NCBI RefSeq assembly: GCF_000327385.1
Contig: NW_008711143.1
Coordinates: 793,382-857,381 of the forward strand
Source of the DNA: Lottia gigantea
Taxonomy: Eukaryota > Mollusca > Gastropoda > Lottiidae
Length of the DNA stretch: 64,000 bases
Direction of reading: 5' to 3'
Shown: one piece after another, positions 1 to 12,699 of the stretch
How the letters are laid out: each line of letters starts with the position of its first letter
Position numbering within the stretch: position 1 is the first letter of the stretch
Made by a program: the position numbers and the translations under genes
The notes under the pieces: generated by a model
Told to the model about the DNA's origin: nothing
The model's database searches: none
What the model saw: only the letters and a program-made list of their open reading frames with translations

Positions 1-1340
1 AGCAGCATTTTATTTTCTTATTGAGTTTTTAAAAGTGACAATTATTTCACATTTTCAGTAAACAGATATGAATAATTTTTTTTGAAAGGCGAATCTACCT
101 TCGACGAAGTTTTTCGGAATGTTACCTAGATACAATTGTATTTTCATCTTGTAAAATTATCACAAAGTATGCTTTGGAGGCTAATCTATCTATGTTTCTC
201 GAATTCTTTTGTAGTTTTTTTCATATACTTATGATCATTTCTATCCTAATAATCTTCTATTGTATTGTGTAATTTGTAGGAAATGTATTAATGTTAGAAA
301 TAATTTCTGAAGTATTTGTATCATATCATATTTTTTTTTTATCGATAGAAAACATATGTATGAATATTTTGTTCTTCCTATTGAATTCATTTCTAACAAA
401 TCCTGTCTCAGATATCTTTTTGACTATGTATTTGCATGGTATCATGTGAAAGTGAAAATAATTCTTTTTTCAATTACTGAGACATGAAAATAAAACTTCG
501 AAGAGTGATTTTCATAATTTTGGATACATATATATAAGAAAGCATAATTTTACATATTTTGAATAACAATGATTTTGATTTACTTTACTGAGACCAGATA
601 AATCGAAAAGTGAAATCATGAAAATGTTAGTTCTGAAAAGACTGAAATCACAAAATGTTTACCAATAGTATAGGTATTATCTCGACATATGCCTAACTCA
701 CTGAGCCACGGCGGCTTCCCAAGCAAATTCAGAGATATGTTTCATGGACAGACATAGAAAATAATGGGATATCTTTTTTTAATATTTAAATAACAGGAAA
801 ATTCTCTGAAACATAAGACAGGAGTTTAACACGAGTTTAAATGATGATTTTTAACCAGATAAAATATGTTGATTTTCAATAATAGTGTGAAGTATCTGTA
901 ACAAAAACACAAGACAATATTATGGAATATAACACACTTCGTTAATAAGGTTGGGCACATAACGTTTCAACACAATATTTTTTTTTTTTTTTTTTTTAAA
1001 GCACTCAGATATTGTGCTACAAGTAGTAGCAAGACACACAGTACATTTCTCCAGAGAAGAGTTTATTATTTTCCAGGGTTACTCGGCTTCACCACTTGGA
1101 CGTTACGGGCTATTGTTGTTAGTGGTCCTATGTACACGTGTCGTCATCAGATGTAATGGCAAGAGAATAAAACATATCCATATCTTGGAAATGTACTGTC
1201 CATTGTCGCGGTTGATCTCTGGAAAGTGTCTCTGAATAGCTAGAGCTTCTCGAATTCGTCGTTGTTGCTTGTTAGGGAGGTTGGAGGCTATGATAGATTG
1301 GTCTTGCCATTGGATTTTGTGGTTAGGAAACTTTATTAAA
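1..1340. other. AT-rich intergenic DNA, no gene seen
   Basis: No splice-bounded coding exon or recognisable protein segment was found on either strand. The stretch contains a tRNA-like A-box fragment near 664-712 and a T run at about 980-997. A 73-codon open frame at 1014 has no family resemblance and no splice context. Confidence 0.5.
664..712 (-). repeat. tRNA-like SINE fragment (A box only)
   Basis: Read on the minus strand, the segment contains GTGGCTCAGTGAGTTAGGC, which fits a tRNA-type RNA polymerase III A box (TRGCYNARTNGG-like). No B box follows at the expected distance, so this is at best the head of a decayed tRNA-derived SINE. A chance match cannot be excluded. Confidence 0.25.
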
Positions 1341-4312
1341 TTGAAATAAAAGTGTAGAGGTTCTGTATTATATTTAAATAACAGTGTAGATGATCTGTAT
1401 TATATTTAAATAACAGTGTAGAGGATCTGTATTATATTTAAATAACAGTGTAGAGATTCTGTATTTTAATTGTATAACAGTGTAGAGGATCTGTATTATA
1501 TTTAAATAACAGTGTAGAGGATCTGTATTATATTTAAATAACAGTGTAGAGGATCTGTATTATAATTGAAGTAACAGTGAGAAGGATCAGTATTATATTT
1601 GATAACAGTGTAGAGGTTCTGTATTATAATTTTATAACAGTGTAGAGGATCTGTATTATATATAAATAACAGTGTAGAGGTTCTGTATTATATTTGAATA
1701 ACATTACAAAGGGTCTGTATTATATTTAGTTAACAGTTCAGATGATAGGTATCATATAAAAGTAACAGTGTAGAGGATCTGTATTATATTTGAATAACAG
1801 AGTAGAGGATCTGTATTATATTTGAATAACATTACAAAGGATCTGTATTATATTTAAATAACAGTGTACAGGATCTCCATTATAATTGTATAACAGTGAA
1901 GAGTATCTGTATTATAATTGTACAACAGTGTAGAGGATCTGTATTATATTTAAATAACAGTGTAGAGAATCTGTATTATAATTGTATAACAGCGTAGAGG
2001 ATCTGTGTTATTTTTGAATGACAGTGTAGAGGATTTGTATTATATTTAAATAACAGTGTAGAGGTTCTGTATTAGATTTGAATAATACTAATAATGTAGA
2101 GGATCTGTATTATATTTAAATAACAGTATAGAGGATCTGTATTATATTTAAATAAAAGTGTAGATGATCTGTATTATAATTGTATAACAGTGTAGAGGAT
2201 CTGTATTATATCTAAATAACAGTATAGAGGATTTGTATTATATTTGAATAATAGTGTAGAGGATCTGTATTATATTTAAATAACAGTGTAGAGGATCTGT
2301 ATTATATCTAAATAACAGTATAGAGGATCTGTATTATATTTAAATAATAGTGTAGAGGATCTGTATTATATTTAAATAACAGTGTAGAGGATTTGTATTA
2401 TATTTGTATAACAGTGTAGAGGATCTGTATTATAATTGTATAACAGTGTAGAGGATCTGTATTATATCTAAATAATAGTGTAGAGAATCTGTATAAATAA
2501 TAGTGTAGAGGATCTGTATTATATTAAAATAACAGTGTAGAGGATCTGTTTTTATTTGAATAATAGTGTAGAAAATCTGTATTAGATTTAAATAACAGTG
2601 TAGAGGATCTGTATTATATTTGAATAACAGTGCAGAGGATCTGTATTATATTTAAATAACAGTGAAGAGGTTCTGTATTATAATTGTATAACAGTGTAGA
2701 GGATCTGTATTATAATTGTATAACAGTGTAGAGGATCTGTATTATATCTAATTAGCAGTGTAGAGGATCTGTATTATATCTAATTGACAATGTAGAGGAT
2801 TTGTATTATATTTGAATAACAGTGTGAGGATCTATATTAATATTAAATTTTAATAACAGTGTAGAGGTTCTGTATTATAATTGTATAACAGTGTAGAGGA
2901 TCTGTATTATATTTAAATAACAGTGTAGAGGATCTGTATTATATTAAAGTAACAGTGCGAAGGATCAGTATTAATCATAGTAACAAGGTGAAGGATCGTT
3001 ATTATTTTTGAATCACAGTGTAGAGAATCTGTATTATAATTGTATAACAGTGTAGAGAATCTGTATTATAATTATATAACAGTGTAGAGAATCTGTATTA
3101 TATTTAAATAATAGTGTAGAGGATCTGTATTATATTTAAATAACAGTGTAGAGGGTCTGTATTATATTTAAATAACAGTGTAGATGGTCTGTATTATATT
3201 TAAATAACAGTGTAGAGGTTTTGTATTATAATTGTATAACAATGTAGAGGATCTGTATTATATTTAAATAACAGTGTAGAGGATCTGTATTATATCTAAA
3301 TAACAGTGTAGAGAATCTGCATTATAATTGTATAACAATGTAGAGGATCTGTATTATATTTAAATAACAGTGTAGAAGATCTGTATTCTAGTAAAGTAAC
3401 AGTGTAGAGAATCTGTATTATATTTGAATAACAGTGTAGAGGATCTGTATTATATTTAAATAACAGTGTAGAAGATCTGTAGTATATTTAAATAACAGTG
3501 TAGAGGATCTGTATTATAATTGTATAACAGTGTAGAGGATCTGTATTATATTTAAATATAAGTGTATAGGATCTGTATTATATTAAAGTAACAGTGTAGA
3601 GGTTCTGTATTAGATTTGAATAATATCAATAATGTAGAGGATCTGTATTATATTTGAATAACAGTGCAGAGGGTCTGTATTATATTTGAATAACATTGTA
3701 AATGACCTGTATTATATTTGAATAACAGTGTAGATGTTCTGTATTATATTTGTATAACAGTTCAGAGTATATGTATTATATTTGAATAACAGTATAGATG
3801 ATCTGTATTATATTTGAATAACAGTATAGAGGATCTGTATTATATTTGAATAACATTATAGAGGATCTGTATTATATTTAAATAATAGTACAGAGGTTCT
3901 GTATTATATTTAAATAACAGCATAGAGGATCTGTATTATATTAGAATAACAGTGTAGAAGATCTGTATTCTAGTAAAGTAACAGTGTAGAGGATCTGTAT
4001 TATATTTCAATAACAGTACAGAGGATCTGTATGATATTTGAATTAAAGTACAGAGGATCTGTATTATATTTGAGTAGCAGTGTAGTGGTTCTGTGTTATA
4101 TTTGAATAAGAGTGCAGAGGATCTGTATTATATTTGAATGACAGTGTAGATATTTTGTATTATATTTAAATAACAGTACAGAGGTTCTGTATGATATTTG
4201 AATTAAAGTACAGAGGATCTGTATTATATTTGAGTAGCAGTGTAGTGGTTCTGTGTTATATTTGAATAACAGTGCAGAGGATCTGTATTTTATTTGAATG
4301 ACAGTACAGAGT
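1341..4312 (+). repeat. 32-bp minisatellite array, about 93 units
   Basis: A 32-bp unit with core AACAGTGTAGAGGATCTG followed by TATTATATTTAAAT is repeated head to tail for almost 3 kb. Units differ by a few substitutions (GAGGTTCTG, TAATTGTAT, TATCTAAAT variants). Near the 3' end a block of five units recurs as a 160-bp higher-order repeat (about 4017-4176 and 4177-4312). The edges fade into unique sequence. There is no coding potential. Confidence 0.95.
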
Positions 4313-6795
4313 ATTTGAAGTGTGAAGGATCTCCCTAGAGAAATCTTTGAAAATTAGAATTAATTAAGTGATTTCTGACACACTTTTTCAGGCTTAAAGG
4401 TATAATAATCTTATATTTGACTTTAGGGAAGTTACTTGGGATACAATTCGGGGCATAAAACATTTTTCTAAGTGGATGATCAAGACTATATCTAGAAAGA
4501 GTACTATCTGTAATATATTGAAATAATAGAGCTGCAGGGACGTCGCAATGCAAAGAAGAAAAAAACAATTTGTCTTAGAAAATAAATAACAAATTACTGC
4601 ATGAAACATTTTACTGTAGCATTTGGTTGGCTACGATATTCTACGGAAATATAATCCAACAGCTAGCTGTTCACAATCACATCAAACCAAACTTCGTGGT
4701 CAGTGCAGCAGACAATAATATTTAGTCGCTACTATCCTCGTGCCAAAAACAGTCTTAGTTAGATATCCCATTTTTATTTTTTTTACAATAAATGTATTTT
4801 GTAAACAAACCATCATTATATTTTCATTCTGAAAAGCGATGCTGTCTATTTCATTTCCATAAGCCTTGTTAAAAAAATTTATTGTTCTGAAAATCCTCTA
4901 TATACCGAAGTTCATTACTATTGTATGATAATTTGAGATACATGTATATACATTTATATCCCAGTGTAGATACATCAATGGTATCAAATTTATTATAGCA
5001 TAGCAACCAGGTCGTCTGCTATTGTGAGACAACCCCTGAATCTTTTTGATTTATGACCTGCTGTTTCCTGTAACGCCACGGTTAAAAAAAATATTGTACT
5101 TGGTGGAAATAATTTAATGTATTTAGACCCATTGAACGAGTTTTATCCAATGAAAATCAGAGCTATTTTAAGTTTTTAAGCCAGTACATGATTAGAACAA
5201 CGATATGAACAACGGTGTGTAATTGTGATAAATACCATTGTCACTAAAATTACATTCGTGGTAGCCTATAGACTAATAGAATCTGTTCCCTGGAATAAGC
5301 ATGAGAATGTACTTCCGATAAAACATTTCCCATGCATTTCTAAGAATAGTAAGCTTAACATTTTCAAATTGTTTTATAACTTGCAAGACAACCTCTGAAA
5401 GTCATTGCACATAAATTTCAAATATATATATATATATAACAGGAGACACCGTAATTCTTAACTCAGTCTATCGCTATTTGTTTTCGGTAATATTTTGAGT
5501 TCTCGCTCTTCCAATCAAAGTTGTGTTATTTTGGTTCTTTGACCATTTCCAGTCGACCCGTCTGTACACGATTTCAAAGGTTAAGACCAGCTTATGGACA
5601 AGATCTATTGAGCTTTCATCATTACATTTCATATAAGTTTCACAAATTTGTAGGCCATGTGACTGAGGAATTATCCTGCTTCAAAGACGTTGCCTTGAAT
5701 AAACACCAGCTGATTCCAATGTCCGAATAAAATTGAGCAATTACCACCCTCGTGATGGAAATAGACTCTTCCTCGTTTATCGATCCGTCTGGAAGATAAA
5801 TGTTTTCTTGGATAGCACACATTTATCGACGCGTGACGTTACTCCAATCATCCCGACTAATATTATTTCACTTTTCAGACATCTGAGAGAACTATCATTA
5901 TAGTCTACAGAAACCATACAGTATTCACAATTGACCTAGAATTATAGAGACGGCAATGAGGAGAGAGGTCGTCTAGCATGAATCGAAAAGTACAACTAGA
6001 GTTCAATCTTCTGGCAACATTGTTTAATTTTGATATGATTTTCGAACAAAATTTGAAAGAAGTTTCATTAGGTTATGTTTTTTAACCTGATTATTGAAGT
6101 AGATCAAACTATGAATTGGTAGGATCATTGGGTCAAATTAAGGAGGCTGATTTGTTATCGTTGAAAGGAATGGATTACATGTATTAAATAATTCAAATGA
6201 TCATTGATGCTCCTATTTTGATAAAAACCTTCTAGCTCAGTGTGGCAATATTTTTTCATTGTTGTGTTTTACAATGCGTTAACAATGCTCAGGTATATAA
6301 TGCCTTTTTATAAGCGCTCTTGTATTATTCATAATAAAGGCTCAGGTGAAACATGTATGGTCTACATATAATAAAGAACTTATATGGCTTTTTTCCTGAA
6401 AACCTTCAAATAAATAAAACGATTCAACATCGATTGAATAAACAGGCGATCTTCTCAGTCAACAACACGGCGGCTGCGAGTTTTATTATCAACATTTGGT
6501 CAACAGTTGTTTTCTTTAACTCCATCTTTCTTCACCCGACAGACTAGATCTCAGACACCCTCCTGGGAATTTAAATACCATTCCTATCGTCTACGCATTA
6601 ATACCGTTTCTTTTACTGCTTTAACACCTTAATCAATCATTTGACTCTGGAAGGTTGTAGAACTGGGAAGGTTTTGTACTGGATGATGTTGTTCAATGAA
6701 TGACAGTATAAGCGAATATGTTTTACTGGATTTCAATAACTTGATTTCAAAGCGGTGTGGACATGGCCATTGCACGAATTTACTGAATAGATGGT
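4313..6795. other. Intergenic DNA without recognised genes
   Basis: AT-rich sequence with an (AT)n tract near 5422-5438 and only short scattered open frames (for example 69 codons at 5521). None has a recognisable motif or convincing splice context. Confidence 0.5.
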
Positions 6796-6845
6796 NNNNN
6801 NNNNNNNNNNNNNNNNNNNNNNNNNNNNNNNNNNNNNNNNNNNNN
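6796..6845. other. Assembly gap of 50 N
   Basis: A run of 50 undetermined bases. It abuts a 42-bp tandem repeat on its right side, so the gap probably marks a collapsed or unfinished array and its true length is unknown. Confidence 0.98.
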
Positions 6846-7075
6846 GTTATAGGTATGTTACTTTTTATTACTGTTATATTGTCTCAGGTTATAGGTATGT
6901 TATTTTTTATTGTCTGTTATATTGTCAGAGGTTATAGGTGTGTTACTTTTTATTACTTTTATATTGTCTGAGGTTATAGATATGTTATTTTTTATTGTCT
7001 GAGGTTATAGGTATGTACTTTTTATTACTGTTATATTGTCTGAGGTTAAAGGTATGTTACTTTTTATTACTGACA
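6846..7075 (+). repeat. 42-bp tandem repeat beside the gap
   Basis: About six copies of a roughly 42-bp unit starting GTTATAGGTATGTTACTTTT and ending near TATATTGTCTGAG. One copy (about 6974) is shortened to 31 bp. The open frame that runs through it and the gap is a product of the repeat. Confidence 0.9.
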
Positions 7076-7219
7076 TTGTTGGCAAGAATATTAATAATCA
7101 TTTTTAATCAATCTATAGCCCCCGTTCCCATCCTGGGGTGTGGGACTAGGGTGTCAGGGTTGTGGCCAACTGGTGTAGGAGTAGAATTTATTTGAGTTGA
7201 GAGAGCACCTCACACTATC

Positions 7220-7307
7220 ACATGCTGCAAATGTGGATGAAACAAATTTTTGGGGTCCACGTGATTGCTCCAGGGGTGTGAATGCTGAAATAGGTTGGGA
7301 ACCACTG
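7220..7307 (+). mobile_element. Right end of a hAT-like DNA transposon relic
   Basis: The segment ends in AGGTTGGGAACCACTG at 7292-7307, the typical terminal inverted repeat of one group of hAT elements, whose left end reads CAGTGGTTCCCAACCT. No matching left end is visible in the preceding sequence, and the assembly gap lies 400 bp upstream. This is therefore a truncated or solo end with no coding sequence. The left boundary is arbitrary. Confidence 0.5.
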
Positions 7308-7700
7308 ATCTCTGCCCACATAGATGATTTATAGAATCAATTAGAGTACAACTCGCCATTTCTTAAATGGCTGTCAATAAAAATGACATAAATTTGTCCG
7401 TAACTATCCGTAAACAAGTTAGCTATGAAAAAAAAACCGCTTTAGTTTTGTATATTTTCAGTCGACTTAGCTATGTCAGAATTTGCATGTAGACATTGCT
7501 TTGAGCAAACAAGCGCCAACAAGAGCATAGGGATACGGGCCGAAGGCCTGTTGGAGGCGGGGTGTTGAATGATGGGATGGGCAGACTGGTTTGCCCGAAA
7601 TTACCCATGAATTTTTCATAGTTTTCGGGTTGTTGTCCTATATTTCTTTCGTTCTTGAGATATAACGGGGGTTCATCACTTCCAAAAATAGTTCAGTTAT
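7308..7700. other. Intergenic DNA, nothing recognised
   Basis: Contains a GC-richer patch near 7540-7570 (GGGCCGAAGGCCTG) and adjoining sequence that looks like an old dispersed repeat, but no family could be named and no coding exon is seen. Confidence 0.4.
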
Positions 7701-7709
7701 TTGGTCGGG

Positions 7710-7790
7710 GTTGGATCACTTCAGTTCTTGACAAGAACTATTAGTTCTTAAACCAGATTTTTACCAATAAAGAAATTGGTTACTATCTAA
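7710..7790 (-). mobile_element. Short LINE reverse-transcriptase fragment
   Basis: The minus-strand translation gives KSGLRTNSSCQ, which matches the conserved QSGFRxxxSCQ block of CR1/jockey-type non-LTR reverse transcriptases. The nucleotide string ACAAGAACTATTAG is shared with the larger LINE fragment ending near 13265. The piece is too short to be functional. Confidence 0.5.
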
Positions 7791-9940
7791 AAAAAAAATT
7801 ACTGTGTTTTGAATAGTGTCTTTCAAGAGGATTCGATAATCGAAATTTATTTGATGTACAAGAATGTTAGTTTAAGAAAAGCTCAGGGACAGGCAATTAA
7901 TATAGGATTAACACCTGAAAGTGTAGTATTTACTCAGTTATGTTGAAAAAGGGGGATGTAAACAGATTATCGGAACTGCCATGAGGATGTGGAATAAATG
8001 GAATCGATGGATATATCTTGATAGCTAGTCATGGAATGTGTCTGAGAGGTGTCTATGGACGGTCGTTTTGCTATCAATATACTCAAGACATATCAACTGG
8101 AAAATTAATATTCAAACGATACACATAAGTATGACCCGGAAACCTCTTTACAATCAATTTCATAACAGTTAACACGTAAAATGTTGGACTGTTTTTGGCA
8201 GATAGTGGACATATGAAATTGCTTCTGCGTTCCTCAATATCGATCGATATTATATGTAATTTATCTTATCTGTGCCTTTTTATCGTTATTTGAGCTTGTT
8301 TAGACTTGTTTGCGCTTGTGCTGTTTTAGTCGACCGGCTCTTACATGCAATTGCAAATGTCATAGCCGCCAATGCGAAGTAATCCTAAAGGAACTAAAAG
8401 TGCTGTGCGATTATTAGTGACACAGCAAAACCATGTACTCTTCCAGTATAAATAGGTTGTGCAATATTCGGAATAATGTCCTCTAGCTTGATAAGATGAC
8501 TGGTGTTCAGTGAAGTGTCTCGCATAACGCATACTAAATTAGCATGGATCACTCATCTTGCGTTTCTAGATCAAGTTCACGAGAGACACATTTTTCAACA
8601 GTTCTAAAGACTTCTTCACGGCCCACCTTCAGATTGTATTGTTGACTGATATGCCGCCATATTATCAAGTTCTTTCATGCTTATCACTGATTTTGTCCTC
8701 ACGAATGCGAATAGTGTATAATTCCTCTCCAACATATCATGCTATGTAAAAACGTTTGCAGAAAGAAGACATCCATTTAAGAGAATGTTGCATCGATGGT
8801 TTTACTCTTTAACAGACAGAACGCATTCCCTCGTGTACTGTATTTTTCTATTACTTTTATTGAACTAAACCGCATTCTCATGTAATGCATTTTGTTCAGG
8901 TATCCTCGACTACGTTGATGGTGGTCAGCAAATTCCGAACGTTATTGAAACCAAGGTCGATTGTTGCAGGTTTTGTCTAATTAACTACAACTACAATGTT
9001 AAACCTTGTCAGGGGATGAATGATTCAAGAGGAAATCTAATCGACTAATAAAATATGTTGAGTATCATTGAATATTATCAGTGCACAGGCCGCTCACAAT
9101 ATTCAACTATTTCAACCAATTATTGTCAAGATAACAAATAGTCAAGCACGTGATTCAGTTCTTATCACACTGGGCTTGAATAATTATCATTAAAGGGGAA
9201 ATTACTGACAGGGCGGTACAGATGCCATAAAAAAATATGTGTAAATGACAACATAATTGTGTGGTTCACTCGTTCCTTTTCCAAAAATCTTGATGATGGA
9301 CTCACTCCACTAAATCATTTTATGCAAATGATGGTATTGTCCGTGCTATTTTTATAACTCCTCTTTCTTCCTCCCTTTTGGTGTTTTTGCATGCCTAATT
9401 TTGACTAATTTTTTATCTCGATTTGGAATTTGATGTCTGAAATTGCATTTTCTTTCAGATTTTATGAGATGATGAGAGATAGAAGGATAATTCTAAAAAT
9501 AGTCGTTTTGTGTGCAGTGACAGTCAAGCGGATGTTGATAAAATGTAGTGCTCTACTTTCAGTTTAGCGAGCTCAAGCTTTTCATGGCCATGATATATTG
9601 AATTTTTGTCCAGAAACTAAGCATTGGCCAAGCTTTCATGTGACATATTGGAAAGTTTCAACGAGATTTATGGAAAAAGTTATGGAAGGTTGAATTTCGT
9701 GCTTTATTAATTCAGAAATATCTTTTTGATATCAAATGTGCAGTGAAAGGAGAGGTGATGAATAGCCTCGTTTCTAAGGAATAGTTACTTGGGCAATTTT
9801 GATTTTGTGCAGCATGTATAAAGAAATAGTTGGTTTTCCTAAACCAATCTCTCATAGTTAAGATATTCTCCCACTCTGTCTCACAACAAATTAGGACGAA
9901 CAAGTTTATATTATCCCTATCACATGATATGAAGGCCCGT
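7791..9940. other. Intergenic DNA without recognised genes
   Basis: AT-rich sequence with only short open frames (about 60 codons at 8341 and 9712 on the minus strand), none resembling a known protein. No tandem array or clear transposon end is visible. Confidence 0.5.
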
Positions 9941-10413
9941 GCGAAGACTTATTGAACCTTGCATGCATGCTACAGGCTGTGCATGTTAAAGGTCCCTCTA
10001 CAGTTTGTCGACCAAAAACTTCGGGGTATTTACTAGTAACAATGGTAGTTGTCAGTCGCGTGGGTCTAAATTAGTCTTAAGAGGCAGGCGTTGTGGCGCC
10101 CTTATACAACTACGCCATTTGTACATTTAATTAAACACAATTAGTCAATAATGCAAAACTTGAAAAAGAACTTCTAACTTATACTACTTATGGTAGCTAA
10201 GACAAATTAAATCTTAATAAGTGCATAAAATCAGAATATCGGTCAGTTCGGTGTTTGAATACGTGATTTTGACACTGGAAAGGCGTCCTTACTGAGCTGC
10301 TACGGCGACGTAAAACTAACTTAAATTAATGTAATGGTCGCCATGCCCCAAGCGTGGTATAAGTGAGAAGGTAGCGTCAGAGATCTCCACGGAATATTAT
10401 TATTATTATTATT
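9940..10413 (-). repeat. SINE-like dispersed repeat with tRNA-like head
   Basis: On the minus strand, 10240-10312 reads GTAGCAGCTCAGTAAGGACGC (A-box-like), then about 30 bp later GTATTCAAACACC (B-box-like), the layout of a tRNA-derived SINE head. Downstream on that strand is the block GTAGAGGGACCTTTAACATG, a phrase common in invertebrate SINE-like repeats. An (ATT)n tract at about 10397-10413 borders the region. Boundaries and family assignment are uncertain. Confidence 0.35.
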
Positions 10414-10639
10414 AAACACATTCACATAAGTGTTCAAGTACACCGTAAAATACAGGCCCTAATACATACACTAAAACTGAATATCATATAAAACATACAC
10501 AATAAAATAAAAATAAAATAATGAAGAACATAAAAATTCAATTCATAACAACAAAAAATACAAATAAACAGGACAGAAATAAACAACTCAATACAATAAT
10601 AATTGAAAAGGAACATTTTTTTTCATTATTGTTATCATT

Positions 10640-10850
10640 TATTAAAAGGCCAGAGTGAAGAGATGTGTTTTAAATTGAAAGGCCGATTATTCCAAAGGAG
10701 AGGCGCCCATTGGAAGCAAGTTGAGCAGTTTTGGGTTTAAGGAGCAGTTGGTTGGTACTGCGTAGCGTCCGTCCATGGGAATACATTTGCAAAAGCTCAG
10801 CTAGATACACAGGGACTAAACCGTTTAAAGATGGGTTCCCTTATTTTGAT
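10640..10850 (+). repeat. Dispersed repeat-like segment, family unknown
   Basis: The stretch with AAAGGCCAGAGTGAAGAG, GAGAGGCGCCCATTGGAAG and GCGTAGCGTCCGTCC resembles a widely dispersed repeat of aquatic animal genomes (a decayed frame reading LKGRLFQRRGAHW). There is only one copy here, and the terminal structure is not visible. Confidence 0.3.
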
Positions 10851-11394
10851 TTATGAAAATGAAAATGCTAATACTTATATGATTAGAAAGTAGAGGTGTT
10901 CTAATGACTTGGAAAAATACCAGTTTGTCTCACATGTTCATAACTAATTCATATTATTAGAGAATTACCAGCAGAATTACAATGAGTGACCGATCAAGAA
11001 AGGTCAAAAAGTCTTATTTTTTTGTTTATCCAGACTGTTCATACATGGGCATTTATGATTGGTTAAAACTCTTAATTATATGCAATAAGAACATAATCAT
11101 ATGATTAAGAATACATGATAATTCGTCAATTTATCAAATAGTTTGCTTAATTTGACACTAAAAATAAGGACAATCATCTGTAATTGACGCATTAGGGCAA
11201 GGAATAACCCTGTCACACCGGCTTGATCACCGGCAAACGTGAAGAAAATATTTAAAAACTTTACGTCAGTCTCTATCAACCTGTCACATTATGCGTGTTT
11301 CCAATATAATCTTATTGGCTTGATGTACTTCATTTTTATTGCGTTTATGGAGAAGTTATGACGCTTGTCTTAAGACATACTACCTTCTTAGCTT

Positions 11395-12070
11395 GCTTAT
11401 GAAGTACCTCAGGGGTCTGTTCTAGGTCCAATATTATTTACATTGCACACCTCTCCTCTGGGCGATATAGTGCGAAAACATGGTCTGAATTTCCATCTAT
11501 ATGCTGATGAAACTGAATCATTCTCTTTCTCTGACCCTCCAATTTTCTAAATTGGAACAATGCATATGTGAGATAAGACTATGGATTTTTTCTCAAATTA
11601 AATGATGACAAGACTGAGTATTTGCTTTTAGGATCCAAAATCAACTTAACAATGTAAATACATCTTCAATAGAGATTGACAATTCCAATGTAAATGCGTC
11701 ACTCTCGGCAAGAAACATAGATGTGATTTTCGAATGCATTATGCTCATGGAATCCCAGGTGGATAATATTACTAAACTCTGTGATTTCAATTGGTAAAAT
11801 CCGTAATATTTATCTGCAGATGCAACTAAAACACTTGTTAACTCATTGATAACATCGTGTCTAGATAATTTAAATTCTCTTCTTATTGGCATTTCTGACA
11901 AGTTTCTGAAAATTTTTACCTTTACTAAAATACTGCGGCCCATCTTATATCTAGAACCAAACTGCATGAACATATTACACAAGTTTTATATGATTTACAT
12001 TGACCCCGTGTTAAATACAGAATAGAATTTAAAATCTTATTATTAACTTTCAAATGTTTAAGCCTTTTAC
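11395..12070 (+). mobile_element. Decayed LINE (CR1/jockey-like) reverse transcriptase, plus strand
   Basis: From 11404 the translation reads VPQGSVLGPILF, then SPLGDIVRKHGLNFHLYADE, the signature of the RT palm of non-LTR retrotransposons. The catalytic YADD appears as YADE. Farther on, in other frames, are LVNSLITSCLDNLNSLL (family form: TSRLDYCNSLL) and YRIEFKILLLTFKCL (family form: YRIEFKILLLTYKCL), which place the 3' part near 12065. Several stops and frame changes separate the blocks, so it is a dead copy, truncated at its 5' side. The long minus-strand open frame across 11641-11982 is only its shadow. Confidence 0.85.
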
Positions 12071-12283
12071 GATTCAGAACAAATAAGAATTGTACTTAGA
12101 GCCAAGAATTAATTTAAAAGCTATCTTTTGTTATCTAAGTAATATGTCGGCCGATATAATGTCATGCGAAACGAAATTATAGAACAGTTATCCAGATATG
12201 GTTGAAAGTTGTATTTATAAAACATTATAGCTATAAACTTTTCAAGTAAGATCTTTCTTAATTAGTATTTACAATTTTTGCAA

Positions 12284-12675
12284 TGGAGTGAGGGGTCCAT
12301 GAGAGATTTTGATTGACAATAACATCTCAGTCCTAACTTTTACTACCAAAAAAAGAGTATTCTGTACTGCCCATGGTTCAGTGACTACAATTAGTTGGTA
12401 TGTCTACTGTAAACAATATGTCATCAGGTCTTTACATTGCAATAAATCTGCCCAATTAAAGTTTCAAAATAAAGTTCTGCCCTAATGTTTGACCAGTATC
12501 ATATTACGTACATACACATCTTTATGACCTCTCTTGCAATAACTTTTCTTATTGACCTTCATTCAATTTTTTTAGAACCATTCTATAAACTCCCTGGTTT
12601 CTTTTGTATCTTGTTTTGAAATTATTCAATGTAAATTGGCGAATGAATAGACTTCGCCTATGGACCCCACTGAGA
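12284..12675. mobile_element. Possible MITE bounded by GGGGTCCAT inverted repeats
   Basis: AGTGAGGGGTCCATGAG near the left edge and CCTATGGACCCCACTGAG near the right edge form imperfect inverted arms of about 14 bp, roughly 390 bp apart. There is no coding sequence between them that I can recognise and no clear target-site duplication. It lies between two oppositely oriented LINE pieces and could instead be part of one of them. Confidence 0.3.
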
Positions 12676-12699
12676 CCCCACACTGCGACTGTCTAGTAA

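Noticed and set aside
1341-4312. CRISPR-like regular repeats
   Set aside because: Units are contiguous 32-bp tandem copies with no unique spacers, in an animal genome.
11641-11982. 113-codon open frame on the minus strand
   Set aside because: Antisense to the plus-strand LINE fragment, whose RT blocks are recognisable on the other strand.
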